A DNA stretch of 64,000 bases, taken from positions 62,001 through 126,000 of the forward strand of contig NZ_SCUT01000050.1 of NCBI RefSeq assembly GCF_004297265.1. The letters are read 5' to 3'. The notes beneath the pieces were generated by a model. The model searched no databases. It was not told the origin of the DNA and was given only the letters and a program-made list of their open reading frames with translations. This document shows, piece by piece, positions 52,052 through 60,507 of the stretch. Both the position numbers and the translations under genes were made by a program. The stretch's first letter is position 1. Each line of letters begins with the position of its first letter. This stretch comes from Reyranella sp. (GTDB lineage Bacteria > Pseudomonadota > Alphaproteobacteria > Reyranellales > Reyranellaceae).

Positions 52052-53935
52052 GTGCTCGTCTCCCTGGATATCGAGAAGGTCGAACCGCTCGCAGACGGCG
52101 CCGTGTTTGGCGAGGTTGGCGCCTATGAGCGCGTCATCGCCGTCGCCAAAGGCGAGGTCGATCCGTCGTCGCCCGCCAACAGCGGCATCGCCCTGATCGA
52201 CAAGGCGCCGCTCAATGCCGCCGGCAGGGTCGAGTACGCAACCAGCGTGTTCATCCTGCGGCCCCGGGATCCTGCGCGCGGTAACGGGCGGATCCTCTAC
52301 GAGGTCAACAATCGCGGCCGCAAGATGCTGTTCGGCAACATTGCCGACGGCCCGCAGGGCGTGAACGACCCGAGGACCCTGGCCGATCTCGGCAACGCCT
52401 TCCCGCTGCGGCTGGGCTACACGATCGTGTGGTCCGGCTGGGATCCCGACGCGCCGCGCGCCAACATGGGGCTCGCCCTCACGGCGCCCATTGCGACCGA
52501 CAACGGCCAGCCGATCGTGCAGACGGTCCGCGAGGAATGGGTCTCCGGCACGCGCCTCGGCGTGCTGGAGACCTTCAAGCTCTCTCACGAAGCCGCCACG
52601 CTGGAACAGCCGCGGGCGCGCCTCACCGTGCGCGAACGCGCCGACGACGAGCCGCGCGAGCTGCCGCTGAACCAGTGGTCGTTCGTCGACGCCCGCTCGA
52701 TCAGGCTGCGCGAGGGCACCCAGGCCAGGCCGGGCTACCTGTACGAGTTCCACTACGAAGCGAAGAATCCCAAGGTCCAGGGCCTGGGTTTCGCGGCGAC
52801 GCGCGACGTGGTGAGCTGGCTGCGCCATTCGCCGGAAGCGCTGAAAGCCACAGGCCGGCCTATCACGCATGCGCTGGCCATCGGCTTCTCGCAGGCCGGC
52901 CGCTACCTGCGCAATCATATCTCCGATGGCTTCAATCGCGACGAACAGGGACGCCGCGTGTTCGACGGCATCCTGAGCCACATCGCGGGCGTCGGCCGTG
53001 TGTTCTTCAACACGCCCTTCGCCCAGCCGGCGCGCACCAGCACCCAGCATGAGGATCACGGGTTCCCCGAGAACGAGTTCCCCTTCTCGACGGCGACGCA
53101 GAGCGATCCGCTGACAGGCAGGAGCGGCTCGCTGTTCCGGGGCGACGGCAGCGATCCGCTGCTGATCGAGACGAACACCTCGACCGAATACTGGCAGAAG
53201 GGCGCCTCGCTTCTGCACACCGATCCGCTCGGCACCCGGGACGTCACGCTCCCCGGGAACTCGCGCGTCTACATGATCGCGGGTACCCAACATGGCGGCC
53301 GCGCCGGCGCGACGACCGATCCCGGCCCGAACGTCAATCCGCGCAACCCGCACAATCCGATGCCGGCGATCCGCGCCCTGCTGGTCGCGCTCGACGAATG
53401 GGTGGTGTCGGGCAGGGCGCCGCCGCCCAGCCGCGTGCCAACGCTGGCCGAAGGGACACTGGTCGAACCGAGCGAGACCGGCTTTCCCGCCGTGCCGGGC
53501 GCCGCGATCGTGCGCATCACAAACACCGTGGCGCCGCCCGGTGACTGGGTGAAGCCCGCCCCGTCCGACAAGGCGTATCCCACCCTCGTCAGCAAGGTCG
53601 ACACCGACGGCAACGAGGTGGCCGGCATCCGCCTGCCCGACATCGCCGTGCCGCTGGCGACCTATACCGGCTGGAACGAATACAAGCCGCCCTACCCCGC
53701 GGGCGAAATCGCCGACCGCGACGGAAGCTGCCTGCCGCTGCCGATCGACAAAGCCGCCCGCGAAACCTCGAACGACCCGCGGCCATCGATCGCTGAACGC
53801 TACAGGAGCGGCGCAGACTATGTCGCCCGGGTCCAGGCCGTGGTCGCACAACTCATGGCCGACCGGCTGCTGCTGGCCGAGGACGGCGAACGCTATCTCG
53901 ACCGCGCGCGCAAGGAGCCGCGCGTCGCGCCTTAA
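52052..53935 (+). CDS. Alpha/beta-hydrolase domain protein (PF20091-like)
   Basis: A 627-residue hydrolase-fold protein of the family annotated alpha/beta hydrolase domain-containing. A beta-rich N-terminal part (FGEVGAYERVIAVAKGEVDP, LYEVNNRGRKMLFGN) precedes the hydrolase core with candidate nucleophile Ser280 in AIGFSQAGRYLRNHI; an acid and His are expected near HGGRAGATTDPGP (about 410-425). There is no signal peptide from the chosen start. GTG 52052 has no ribosome site and may be leaderless or wrong. The substrate is unknown; the neighbours suggest ester cleavage in catabolism. Confidence 0.8.
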   Translation: MLVSLDIEKVEPLADGAVFGEVGAYERVIAVAKGEVDPSSPANSGIALIDKAPLNAAGRVEYATSVFILRPRDPARGNGRILYEVNNRGRKMLFGNIADGPQGVNDPRTLADLGNAFPLRLGYTIVWSGWDPDAPRANMGLALTAPIATDNGQPIVQTVREEWVSGTRLGVLETFKLSHEAATLEQPRARLTVRERADDEPRELPLNQWSFVDARSIRLREGTQARPGYLYEFHYEAKNPKVQGLGFAATRDVVSWLRHSPEALKATGRPITHALAIGFSQAGRYLRNHISDGFNRDEQGRRVFDGILSHIAGVGRVFFNTPFAQPARTSTQHEDHGFPENEFPFSTATQSDPLTGRSGSLFRGDGSDPLLIETNTSTEYWQKGASLLHTDPLGTRDVTLPGNSRVYMIAGTQHGGRAGATTDPGPNVNPRNPHNPMPAIRALLVALDEWVVSGRAPPPSRVPTLAEGTLVEPSETGFPAVPGAAIVRITNTVAPPGDWVKPAPSDKAYPTLVSKVDTDGNEVAGIRLPDIAVPLATYTGWNEYKPPYPAGEIADRDGSCLPLPIDKAARETSNDPRPSIAERYRSGADYVARVQAVVAQLMADRLLLAEDGERYLDRARKEPRVAP

Positions 53936-53959
53936 CGAACGGATTCAAGGGAGATCAGG

Positions 53960-55024
53960 ATGGGCAAGAGAATCGCAGTCGTCGGCACGGGTGCCCTGGG
54001 CGGCTATGTCGGCGGCTACCTCGCACAGGCAGGCCTCGACGTAACGCTCATCGATTTCTGGCCGGAGAACATCGAGATCATCCGCAAGCGCGGCCTCGAG
54101 CTTGACGGCGTGACGCCGGAGGAGAAGTTCACCGTCACCAAGGCCAAGACCATGCATCTCACCGAGATGCAGGACCTGTCGCGCCAGAAGCCGATCGACA
54201 TCGCCTTCGTGTCGATGAAGTCGTACGACACCGAATGGGCGACCGCGCTGATCAAGCAGTACCTGGCACCCGACGGCTATGTCGTGTCTCTGCAGAACTG
54301 CCTGAACGAGGAGCGCATCGCGGGCGTCGTCGGCTGGGGCAAGACCGTCGGTATGGTCGCCTCGCTGATCTCGGTCGACATGTACGAGGCCGGAAAAATC
54401 CGCCGCACCGTCTCCAAGGGCGGCGACAAGCACACCGTGTTCCGCGTCGGCGAGGTCCATGGCCGCATCACCAAGCGGGTCGAGGAATTGCGCGAGATGG
54501 TGGGCATGATCGACAGCGCCAAGACCACGACCAACCTGTGGGGCGAGCGCTGGTCGAAGCTCTGCCAGAACGGCATGAAGAACGGTGTCTCGGCCGCCAC
54601 CGGCATGACCGGCACCGACTGCGATCGCAACGACGCGGTGCGCCGCTTCTCGATCAAGCTGGGCGGCGAGGCGGTGAGGGTCGGCCAGGCGCTGGGCTAT
54701 CACATCGAGAAGATCGGCAAGTTCGAGCCCGAGCTGCTGGCGCGCGCATCCGAAGGGGACAATGCGGCGCTCGACGAGGTCGAGGCGATCCTGCGGCCCG
54801 GCTCCAACACCAATCCCAATCCGCGCGCCGACATCCAGCGCCCCTCGATGGCTCAGGACATCATCAAGGGCCGCCGCACCGAGATCGAATTCATGAACGG
54901 CTACATCGCCGAACGCGGCGACTTCATCGGCGTCAAGGCGCCGACGCACGCCAGACTCACCGAGATCGTGAAGAAGGTCGAGCGCAAGGAGCTGCAGCCA
55001 TCCGCCGCGCTGCTCGGCGGCTGA
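53960..55024 (+). CDS. Ketopantoate reductase (PanE/ApbA) family oxidoreductase
   Basis: A 354-residue NADP-dependent reductase. The nucleotide motif VVGTGALGGYVGG is at about 7-19, the central SMKSYDTE has the conserved Lys, and NGMKNGVSAATG and GRRTEIEFMNGYI give the C-terminal substrate region. It is about 50 residues longer than E. coli PanE, so it may act on a different 2-keto acid rather than in pantothenate synthesis. It follows the hydrolase gene by 24 bases, with AGGGAGATCAGG before ATG 53960, and is convergent with the Lrp gene. Confidence 0.87.
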   Translation: MGKRIAVVGTGALGGYVGGYLAQAGLDVTLIDFWPENIEIIRKRGLELDGVTPEEKFTVTKAKTMHLTEMQDLSRQKPIDIAFVSMKSYDTEWATALIKQYLAPDGYVVSLQNCLNEERIAGVVGWGKTVGMVASLISVDMYEAGKIRRTVSKGGDKHTVFRVGEVHGRITKRVEELREMVGMIDSAKTTTNLWGERWSKLCQNGMKNGVSAATGMTGTDCDRNDAVRRFSIKLGGEAVRVGQALGYHIEKIGKFEPELLARASEGDNAALDEVEAILRPGSNTNPNPRADIQRPSMAQDIIKGRRTEIEFMNGYIAERGDFIGVKAPTHARLTEIVKKVERKELQPSAALLGG

Positions 55025-55045
55025 TACAGGGCGGCGCGCGAGGAC

Positions 55046-55492
55046 CTATCGGACCTTCGCCAGCATGAGCTTGGACGTCGTTCTCTCGACGCCCGATACG
55101 GCGATGATCTCGCCGATCGTGGTGTCGAGGGCGGCGGTGCCGTTGCCGTCGACGATCGCGAGAAAATCGTCGTTCTCGCCCACCATCTTGTAGAGTTCGC
55201 GTATTCCCCGGATCCGGGCGATGGCCCGGGCCACCGCGTCGCGGTTCTTCAGATTGGCCTTGATGAAGATGCAGGCCGTGACCTGTGCCGCCGTGGCCGC
55301 GGCATTCACCTCGACCGTGAATTTCGAGATGACGCCCCTTCGCTTCAATCGATCGATGCGGTCCTGAACCGTCGCGCGCGCGAGGCTCAACTTCCGCGCC
55401 AGCACCGTCGCAGGTTCACGGGAGTTGGCGGCCAGCAGCCGCAGGAGTTCGCGATCGGTATCGTCCAGCCCATCGCCCTTCCTGGTGCCCAC
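55046..55492 (-). CDS. Lrp/AsnC-family transcriptional regulator
   Basis: A 148-residue regulator. The N-terminal helix-turn-helix is at about 10-60 (LDDTDRELLRLLAANSREPA, LSLARATVQDRIDRL, KRRGVISKFTVEV) and the C-terminal RAM/AsnC domain binds amino acids (ACIFIKANL, ELYKMVGENDDFLAIVD). GTG 55492 has a good GGAGGAGGGA site upstream; the longer upstream frame runs through the divergent gene and is discarded. It is divergent from the argininosuccinate synthase gene with 138 bases between, so it likely controls that gene and itself in response to an amino acid, perhaps arginine. Confidence 0.9.
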   Translation of the reverse strand: MGTRKGDGLDDTDRELLRLLAANSREPATVLARKLSLARATVQDRIDRLKRRGVISKFTVEVNAAATAAQVTACIFIKANLKNRDAVARAIARIRGIRELYKMVGENDDFLAIVDGNGTAALDTTIGEIIAVSGVERTTSKLMLAKVR

Positions 55493-55630
55493 TGACGGAT
55501 CCCTCCTCCGGCCAATCGCCGGAAGCCTAGCATAGTGGCCGATCGATTCGCCGATGTTCGGCACATTGCGCCCTTCAGACCGGCCAAGCCGGCGGGTACC
55601 CAAGGAAGGGAACGAACGGGGGTAGCTGGC

Positions 55631-56881
55631 ATGAACGTCCACGATCTCAAAGGCGAACGGATGGCCTTCGCGGCGTCCGGCGGATTGGACAGCTGCACGA
55701 TCGTGCACTGGCTCTCGGCCAACGGCGTGAAAGTCGTCTGCATGACGGCCGATCTCGGTCAGCCGGATGAAACGAGCTTCGACGAGATCGGGAAGCGGAT
55801 GCTGGCGAGCGGCGCCGACGCGTTCGTCGGCATGCCCCTTCAGGAGACCCTCTCGGAGATCGGCCTTGCCGTCGTACAGGCACAGGCATGCTACGAGGGA
55901 CGCTACTGGAACACGACCGGCGCCGGACGCCAGGCGATTGTCCAGGGGCTGGTCCGACGGATGCGCAAGCACGGCCTCTCGATCATGAGCCATGGATCGA
56001 CCGGCCGGGGCAACGACCAGGTCCGCTTCCAGATCGGCGCAAATCTGCTCGACCCCGACCTGAAGGTCTACGCGCCGTGGCGCGATCCGGCGTTCCTGGA
56101 GCGCTTCAGCGGCCGGCAACAGATGATCGACTATTGCGAGCAGCACGGCATTCCCATCAAGGCCACGCGCGACAAGCCCTATTCGACGGACGCCAACCTG
56201 CTCGGCCTCACGCACGAAGGCGGCGCCCTCGAACGGCTGGGAACGCCTGCGGATTTCGTGACACCGGCGATGGGCGTCTGGCCGGAGCAGGCGCCGGAAC
56301 GCGCCGAGATCGTCGAGCTGCGCTTCGAAAACGGCCGGCCAACCGCCGTGAACGACGAACGGCTGTCCCTGCCCCTTCTCTTTCGCCGCCTGAACGCCGT
56401 GGCCGGGCGCCATGGCGTGGGGATTGGCCATCACATGGTCGAGAACCGCTTCGTCGGCGTGAAGTCACGTGGCGTCTACGAAGCGCCGGGCATGGAACTG
56501 CTGGGCACCGCCTACGCCCTGCTGTCGCAGATCGTCCTCGACAGGCGGGCCACCGAACTCCTCACGACCCTGTCAGGCACCCTCGCGCGGCAACTCTACC
56601 AGGGTTACTGGGCGGACCTCGCCTCCCAGATGGCGCGCGCCGCGATCGCCCATACCGCAGCCTTGATGAGCGGCACCCTGCGCGTGTCGCTGTACCGGGG
56701 CACGATCCGCTTCGTATCCGGGGTCGACATCCCGCATTCTCTCTTCACGGCCGACGGCTCCATGGAAGCCGAGGGATCGTTCGACCATGCGGACTCCGAA
56801 GGTCTCCTGCGGATCCTGAGCCTGAATGCGCGCACGCTCGCGCGGGCGGGGCAGATCGCAGATCACGATGCCGGTGGATGA
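55631..56881 (+). CDS. argG: Argininosuccinate synthase, E. coli-like subtype
   Basis: A 416-residue PP-loop ligase that joins citrulline and aspartate. The ATP site is AASGGLDSC at about 14-22, followed by LGQPDE, YWNTTGAGRQAI, HGSTGRGNDQVRF, STDANLLGLTHEGGALE and SRGVYEAPGMELL. Features such as LGQPDE and STDANLLG place it nearer the E. coli ArgG branch than the common bacterial type, although GRGNDQVRF is like the other. The PP-loop Ala for the usual Tyr/Phe and Cys after GGLDS are variants. ATG 55631 follows GGGGGT. Divergence from an Lrp gene suggests amino-acid control; it may be a second, specialised copy. Confidence 0.85.
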   Translation: MNVHDLKGERMAFAASGGLDSCTIVHWLSANGVKVVCMTADLGQPDETSFDEIGKRMLASGADAFVGMPLQETLSEIGLAVVQAQACYEGRYWNTTGAGRQAIVQGLVRRMRKHGLSIMSHGSTGRGNDQVRFQIGANLLDPDLKVYAPWRDPAFLERFSGRQQMIDYCEQHGIPIKATRDKPYSTDANLLGLTHEGGALERLGTPADFVTPAMGVWPEQAPERAEIVELRFENGRPTAVNDERLSLPLLFRRLNAVAGRHGVGIGHHMVENRFVGVKSRGVYEAPGMELLGTAYALLSQIVLDRRATELLTTLSGTLARQLYQGYWADLASQMARAAIAHTAALMSGTLRVSLYRGTIRFVSGVDIPHSLFTADGSMEAEGSFDHADSEGLLRILSLNARTLARAGQIADHDAGG

Positions 56882-57056
56882 TTTTTCCGCACGTTTTCGC
56901 GCCGCAGCAGAATTTGCTCCCGCGAGCCCGTGAAATTGACAATCTGCTCTGTGTAATCGGCAGGATCTCGCGGCCATATATCCCGCTCGCACGGCGAGAT
57001 TCGGTCCAAATTCTGCATGGCGTCTCCCGTGCCCTAGTGGCTTCGAGGGGGTTGTC
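56882..57056 (+). promoter_or_regulatory. Intergenic promoter region of the peptide-ABC operon
   Basis: These 175 bases between argG and the binding-protein gene are less GC-rich than the coding DNA, with AAATTGACAATCTGCTCTGTGTAAT around 56935-56960 (a possible TTGACA -35 box with a poor -10). There is no clear terminator for argG. Confidence 0.45.
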
Positions 57057-58694
57057 GTGATTCAGGTGAAGTATCAGCGGTTTCTGGCCGGCGCGCTTGC
57101 GTCGCTGGCGTCCATCGCCGTCCTGGCAGGTAGCGGCGCGGCGCAGACGGCGGTCAACAAGGGCGGTACGCTGATCTATCTGGAGCAGCAGCCGCACACC
57201 AACCTCTACCCGCCGGCCGGCGGCTTCTACCCCAACGGCGGCGTGCTCAATCAGATCACCGACAAGCTCACCTACCAGAACCCCAAGACGCTCGAGATCG
57301 AGCCGTGGATCGCCGAGAGCTGGACGGTCAACGCCGACGCGACCGAATACACGTTCAAGATCCGGCCGGGCGTCACCTTCTCCGACGGCACGCCGCTCGA
57401 CGCCGCCGCCGTGGCCAAGAACTTCGACACCTACGGGCTCGGCAACAAGGCGCTGAAGCAGCCGGTGTCAGAGGTGATCACCAACTACAAGGGCAGCGAG
57501 GTGGTCGATCCGCTGACCGTGAAGTTCTTCTTCACCAAGCCCTCGGTCGGGTTCCTGCAGGGCACCTCGGTGATCGGCTCGGGCCTGGTCTCGCTGAAGA
57601 CGCTGGCGCTGCCGTTCGACGCGCTGGGCGACGCCACCAAGATCATCGGCTCCGGCCCATTCGTGGTGAAGAGCGAGGTGCTCGGCCGCGAGCTCGTGAT
57701 GGAGGCGCGCAAGGACTACAAATGGGGTCCGGCCAAGCTGGCTCACCAGGGCCGCGCCAACCTCGACGGCATCAAGTACGTCGTGACCCCCGAGGACAGC
57801 GTGCGCATCGGGGCGCTTCTCGCGGGCCAGGCCAATGTCATCCGCCAGGTCCAGGCCTATGACGAAAAGCAGGTCCAGTCGAAGGGCTTCGTGATCTATG
57901 CCGCCCCGACTCGCGGCGTGAACAACACGGTCGTGTTCCGCCCCGACAATCCCCTGGTCTCCGACATCCGCGTGCGCAAGGCGCTGCTGCACGCGACCAA
58001 CGCCAAGGAGATCGTGGCGACGCTGTTCTCGGCCAACTATCCGCAGGCCAAGTCGATCATCGCCTCGACGGCGCAGGGCTATGTCGACCAGTCGGCCAAG
58101 CTCGCCTACGACCCGGCGCTCGCGGCCAAGCTGCTCGACGAAGCCGGCTGGACGATGGGCCCGAAGGGCCTGCGCCAGAAGGACGGCAAGGAACTGGTGC
58201 TTCAGGCCTACGAATCGCCGCCGCAGCCGCAGAACAAGGAGACCCTGCAGCTCGTCGCCCAGCAATGGGCCAAGGTCGGCGTGAAGCTGAACGTGCTGGC
58301 GGGCGATGCCGGCAGCCGCGTCGCCGACAGCCTCGACCCGATGAAGACGCCCGTCGCCCCCGCGATGGTCGGCCGCGCCGATCCCGACGTGATCCGCAGC
58401 CAGTACTATCCGACGACGCGCAACGTGCTGCTGCAGAAGGGCGGCGTCAGCAACAAGGTCCAGACCTTCGTCGACGAGAAGCTCAACACGCTGCTCGAGG
58501 AGATCGCCGCTGCCACCGATCCGGTGAAGCGCATCGCCCTGGTGGGCGAGGTGCAGGCCTATGTGATCGACCAGGGCTACACGATCCCGATCTTCGAGGA
58601 GCCGCAGGCCTTCGCGGCATCGCCCAAGGTCAAGGACTTCACCTTCGAGGCAGTTGGCCGGCCGAGCTTCTACGCGACCTGGATCGCGAAGTAG
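57057..58694 (+). CDS. ABC transporter substrate-binding protein, family 5 (peptide type)
   Basis: A 545-residue exported solute binder of the DppA/OppA class. A signal peptide covers about 1-31 (FLAGALASLASIAVLAGSGAAQ). The mature protein has the family pattern GGTLIYLEQQP, TDKLTYQNPKTLEIEPWIAESW, YTFKIRPGVTFSDGTPLDA, GSGPFVVKSEV and a late VQAYVIDQGYTIPIFEEP. With the luciferase-like and CMD genes downstream it fits the family called KPN_01854 (TIGR04028) by context. GTG 57057 is preceded by GAGGGGGT. It opens an operon running to the right edge. Confidence 0.92.
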   Translation: MIQVKYQRFLAGALASLASIAVLAGSGAAQTAVNKGGTLIYLEQQPHTNLYPPAGGFYPNGGVLNQITDKLTYQNPKTLEIEPWIAESWTVNADATEYTFKIRPGVTFSDGTPLDAAAVAKNFDTYGLGNKALKQPVSEVITNYKGSEVVDPLTVKFFFTKPSVGFLQGTSVIGSGLVSLKTLALPFDALGDATKIIGSGPFVVKSEVLGRELVMEARKDYKWGPAKLAHQGRANLDGIKYVVTPEDSVRIGALLAGQANVIRQVQAYDEKQVQSKGFVIYAAPTRGVNNTVVFRPDNPLVSDIRVRKALLHATNAKEIVATLFSANYPQAKSIIASTAQGYVDQSAKLAYDPALAAKLLDEAGWTMGPKGLRQKDGKELVLQAYESPPQPQNKETLQLVAQQWAKVGVKLNVLAGDAGSRVADSLDPMKTPVAPAMVGRADPDVIRSQYYPTTRNVLLQKGGVSNKVQTFVDEKLNTLLEEIAAATDPVKRIALVGEVQAYVIDQGYTIPIFEEPQAFAASPKVKDFTFEAVGRPSFYATWIAK

Positions 58695-58708
58695 GCGCAG
58701 GGCAGGTC

Positions 58709-59653
58709 ATGGCGCGCTATCTCCTCGGCCGGGTCGGACAGGCCCTGGCCGTGCTGGCCCTGACTTTCACCGCGGCGTTCCTGCTGCTGCAGGTGCTGCC
58801 GGGCGATGCGATCATGATCAAGTTCATGAGCCCCGACATGGGTCTCACGGCCGACCAGATCGCCGAAATCCGCGCCTCCTACGGCGCGGACCGGCCGCTG
58901 TGGGAGCGCTACCTCACGACCGTCGTCAACTTCCTCACCGGCAATTTCGGCATGTCGATCCAGGCCGGCGTGCCCGTGAGCCAGCAGCTCGCCACGAATC
59001 TGCCGCCGACCCTGCTGCTCGCCTCGCTGGCCTTTGCCGCGGCGCTGGTCCTGACAATCATCCTGGCCACCGTCTCCAACATGGTGGGCATGGAATGGCT
59101 GCGGGCCGGGCTGCAGTCCCTGCCGTCGCTGTTCATCTCGGTGCCGGTCTTCTGGCTCGGCATCATGCTGATCCAGATCTTCTCCTTCCAGCTCGGCCTG
59201 GTCTCGGTCATCAGCCCCGGGCCGGTCGAGAGGCTGGTCCTGCCGGTCCTGACCTTGGCCATTCCGATCTCCGCGCCGCTGGCTCAGATCCTGATGCGCA
59301 ACATCGACCAGGTGCTGGCGCAACCCTTCGTCGCCGTCGCCCGCGCCAAGGGCGCCTCGCGCAACTGGGTCCTGTGGAAGCACGTGGCGCGCAACGCCAT
59401 CATGCCGACGCTGACCATCGCGGGCGTTCTGTTCGGCGAGCTGCTGGCCGGCGCCGTCGTCACCGAGGCGGTGTTCGGGTTGAGCGGCCTGGGCGGCCTC
59501 ACCTACCAGGCCGTGGGCAACCACGACACGGCGGTGCTGCAGGCCATCGTCGTGATCTCGGCGCTGGCCTTCGTCACGATCAACCTGATCGTCGACCTGC
59601 TCTATCCGGTGCTCGATCCCCGGCTCGGTTCGAAATCGGGAGCGCCGGCATGA
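58709..59653 (+). CDS. Peptide-type ABC transporter permease (DppB-like)
   Basis: A 314-residue permease with six helices. It begins ARYLLGRVGQALAVLALTF and has the family EAA motif as FVAVARAKGASRNWVLWKHVARNAI and the terminal LIVDLLYPVLDPRL, standard for DppB/OppB. ATG 58709 is 14 bases after the binding-protein stop, with a GGGCAGG site. Its stop overlaps the start of the second permease (ATGA). Confidence 0.93.
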   Translation: MARYLLGRVGQALAVLALTFTAAFLLLQVLPGDAIMIKFMSPDMGLTADQIAEIRASYGADRPLWERYLTTVVNFLTGNFGMSIQAGVPVSQQLATNLPPTLLLASLAFAAALVLTIILATVSNMVGMEWLRAGLQSLPSLFISVPVFWLGIMLIQIFSFQLGLVSVISPGPVERLVLPVLTLAIPISAPLAQILMRNIDQVLAQPFVAVARAKGASRNWVLWKHVARNAIMPTLTIAGVLFGELLAGAVVTEAVFGLSGLGGLTYQAVGNHDTAVLQAIVVISALAFVTINLIVDLLYPVLDPRLGSKSGAPA

Positions 59654-60507
59654 CCGCGGAAACCGCAAGCGCCGCCAGCGCCGACATCCGACCCGGCTGG
59701 ACGACCCGGCTGAAGCGCGTGCCGGTCACCCTGGCTCTCGCCTGGACCGTCGTGTTCATCGTGCTCGCCTGGGCCGCCCTGCCGTCGCTGTTCACGGGCT
59801 ACAGCGGCACCGAGGGCGTGCCGGGCGAGCAGCTTCGCCCACCCAGCGCCGAACATGTTTTGGGTACCGACGGACTCGGCCGCGATCTCTATGCCCGCAT
59901 CGTCTATGGCGCGCGCCATTCGCTGTCCGGTGCCTTCGTCGCGGTCACGGTCGGCCTGCTGATGGGCACGCTGCTCGGTTTGATCGCGGGTGCGCGCGGC
60001 GGCTGGATCGATGCGGTGATCATGCGGCTGGTCGATTCGATGCTGGCCGTGCCCTCGCTCCTGCTTTCGCTGAGCATCATCGTGCTGCTGGGCTTCGGCA
60101 CCATCAACGTCGCCGTCGCGGTGGGCGCCGTCTCGGTGGCGCGCTTCGCCCGCCTCGCGCGGTCGGAAGTCGTGCGGGTCCGTCGCAGCGAATATGTCGA
60201 GGCGGCCTTCGGCAGCGGCGGCACCTTCTGGGCCGTCCTCTACCGCCACGTCCTGCCCAACTCGCTCACCTCGGTGATCGCACTGGCAGCCCTTCAGTTC
60301 GGCTCGGCCATCCTCGCCATCTCGACGCTCGGCTTCCTGGGCTACGGCGCGCCGCCGCCCACGCCGGAATGGGGCCTGCTGATCGCCGAGGGCCGCAACT
60401 ACCTGTCGCGCGCCTGGTGGCTCACCGCCGCACCGGGCCTCGTCGTCGTGCTGGTCGTGCTGTCGGCCGACCGCATCAGCAAGGCACTGGGCAGGACCGC
60501 GCCATGA
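59650..60507 (+). CDS. Peptide-type ABC transporter permease (DppC-like)
   Basis: A 285-residue permease. The N-terminal cytosolic stretch and first helix (VTLALAWTVVFIVLAWAAL) precede the DppC hallmark HVLGTDGLGRDLYARIVYGARHS, then five helices with the EAA loop SEYVEAAFGSGGTFWAVLYRHVLPNS and the usual YGAPPPTPEWGLLI. It overlaps the DppB-like gene by four bases at its start and the ATPase gene by four at its end, so the membrane core and ATPase are translationally coupled. Confidence 0.93.
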   Translation: MTAETASAASADIRPGWTTRLKRVPVTLALAWTVVFIVLAWAALPSLFTGYSGTEGVPGEQLRPPSAEHVLGTDGLGRDLYARIVYGARHSLSGAFVAVTVGLLMGTLLGLIAGARGGWIDAVIMRLVDSMLAVPSLLLSLSIIVLLGFGTINVAVAVGAVSVARFARLARSEVVRVRRSEYVEAAFGSGGTFWAVLYRHVLPNSLTSVIALAALQFGSAILAISTLGFLGYGAPPPTPEWGLLIAEGRNYLSRAWWLTAAPGLVVVLVVLSADRISKALGRTAP

